Shown here: one piece after another, positions 5,990 through 6,089 of the stretch
Layout of the letters: each line of letters starts with the position of its first letter
How positions within the stretch are numbered: the first letter of the stretch is position 1
Assembly: GCA_023435965.1 (NCBI GenBank)
Contig: JAEZLC010000092.1
Coordinates: 1 to 6,089 of the forward strand
Source of the DNA: Cyanobacteria bacterium OH_CDB_58
GTDB lineage: Bacteria; Cyanobacteriota; Vampirovibrionia; Gastranaerophilales; Gastranaerophilaceae
Reading direction: 5' to 3'
DNA length: 6,089 nucleotides
Position numbers and translations under genes: made by a program
Notes under the pieces: model-generated
Databases searched by the model: none
What the model saw: only the letters and a program-made list of their open reading frames with translations
Told to the model about the DNA's origin: nothing

Positions 5990-6089
5990 TTTAATCCTCC
6001 GTATAATCTTAAAAGTATCAGTGCCATTATTATCATTGCAACAGTTATTAGTATAAAGGTGTATTCTATGACGTGCGTTAATCTTAATC
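5986..6089 (-). CDS. C-terminal end of membrane subunit, probably HyfC/NuoH-like (partial)
   Basis: From the right edge the minus strand is open for 33 residues to TGA at 5986-5988. The piece has a polar start (RLTHVIEY), one membrane segment (about TFILITVAMIIMALIL) and a short RLYGGLN tail. A last helix preceded by a basic stretch is how HyfC/HycD/NuoH-type membrane anchors end, and that subunit is expected next to hyfE when hyfD is missing. Its stop overlaps the TTG start of the HyfE-like gene by four bases, so it belongs to the same operon. With no conserved motif in view, another polytopic subunit (HyfB/NuoL-like) is possible. Confidence 0.5.
   Translation of the reverse strand, partial: LRLTHVIEYTFILITVAMIIMALILLRLYGGLN
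5996..6000 (-). promoter_or_regulatory. Strong ribosome binding site for the TTG start of the HyfE-like gene
   Basis: Minus-strand GGAGG, the best Shine-Dalgarno in the window, stands six bases before TTG at 5987-5989. It decides in favour of this rare start over the first in-frame ATG (residue 16), which would cut through the first membrane helix. Confidence 0.75.

Overview
The window is AT-rich, gene-dense bacterial DNA with two convergent gene clusters. The plus strand carries the last codons of a probable ftsE, a complete ftsX, an HDOD-domain signalling gene and a tRNA-Ser(GCU). The minus strand carries five genes, one of them cut by the window edge, of a membrane complex related to group 4 [NiFe] hydrogenases and complex I. 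The clusters meet in a short intergenic stretch (about 1731-1944) that holds a possible promoter, the tRNA and two terminator hairpins. There is no gene-free stretch over 300 bases, and I see no mobile element, CRISPR array or integration scar.

Plus strand, 1-1872: FtsE and FtsX form the ABC-type complex that couples cell division to cell-wall hydrolysis. The two reading frames overlap by 8 bases, and the HDOD gene begins at the base after the ftsX stop, so all three are probably one transcript. The wording of FtsX around its first membrane segment resembles, from memory, the cyanobacterial form of the protein. Together with the low GC and an anaerobe-style energy-converting complex, this makes a non-photosynthetic relative of Cyanobacteria (Melainabacteria/Vampirovibrionia) my tentative guess; it is not proven by the sequence.

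Minus strand, 6089-1945, in transcription order: a C-terminal piece of a membrane anchor (HyfC/NuoH-like), HyfE-like, a short HyfF-like antiporter-type subunit, a fused NuoC-NuoD (HyfG-like) large subunit, and one protein that joins a two-cluster ferredoxin domain (HyfH-like) to a NuoB-like small subunit (HyfI-like). Overlaps of 4, 8 and 10 bases between the first four suggest tight translational coupling.

The main point of interest is that the HyfG-like subunit lacks the cysteines that hold the Ni-Fe centre. Its first motif reads CGDS instead of CGxC, and its C-terminus reads DLSYCG instead of DPCxxC, with no tail left to be cleaved. The electron-transfer chain (two ferredoxin clusters plus a NuoB-type cluster) and the ion-translocating membrane subunits look intact. 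The best reading is an Ehr-type (energy-converting hydrogenase-related) complex: probably an ion pump driven by ferredoxin-like electron transfer to an unknown partner, not a hydrogenase. Further oddities are a five-cysteine tail on HyfE and a HyfF that lacks the usual first two membrane helices.
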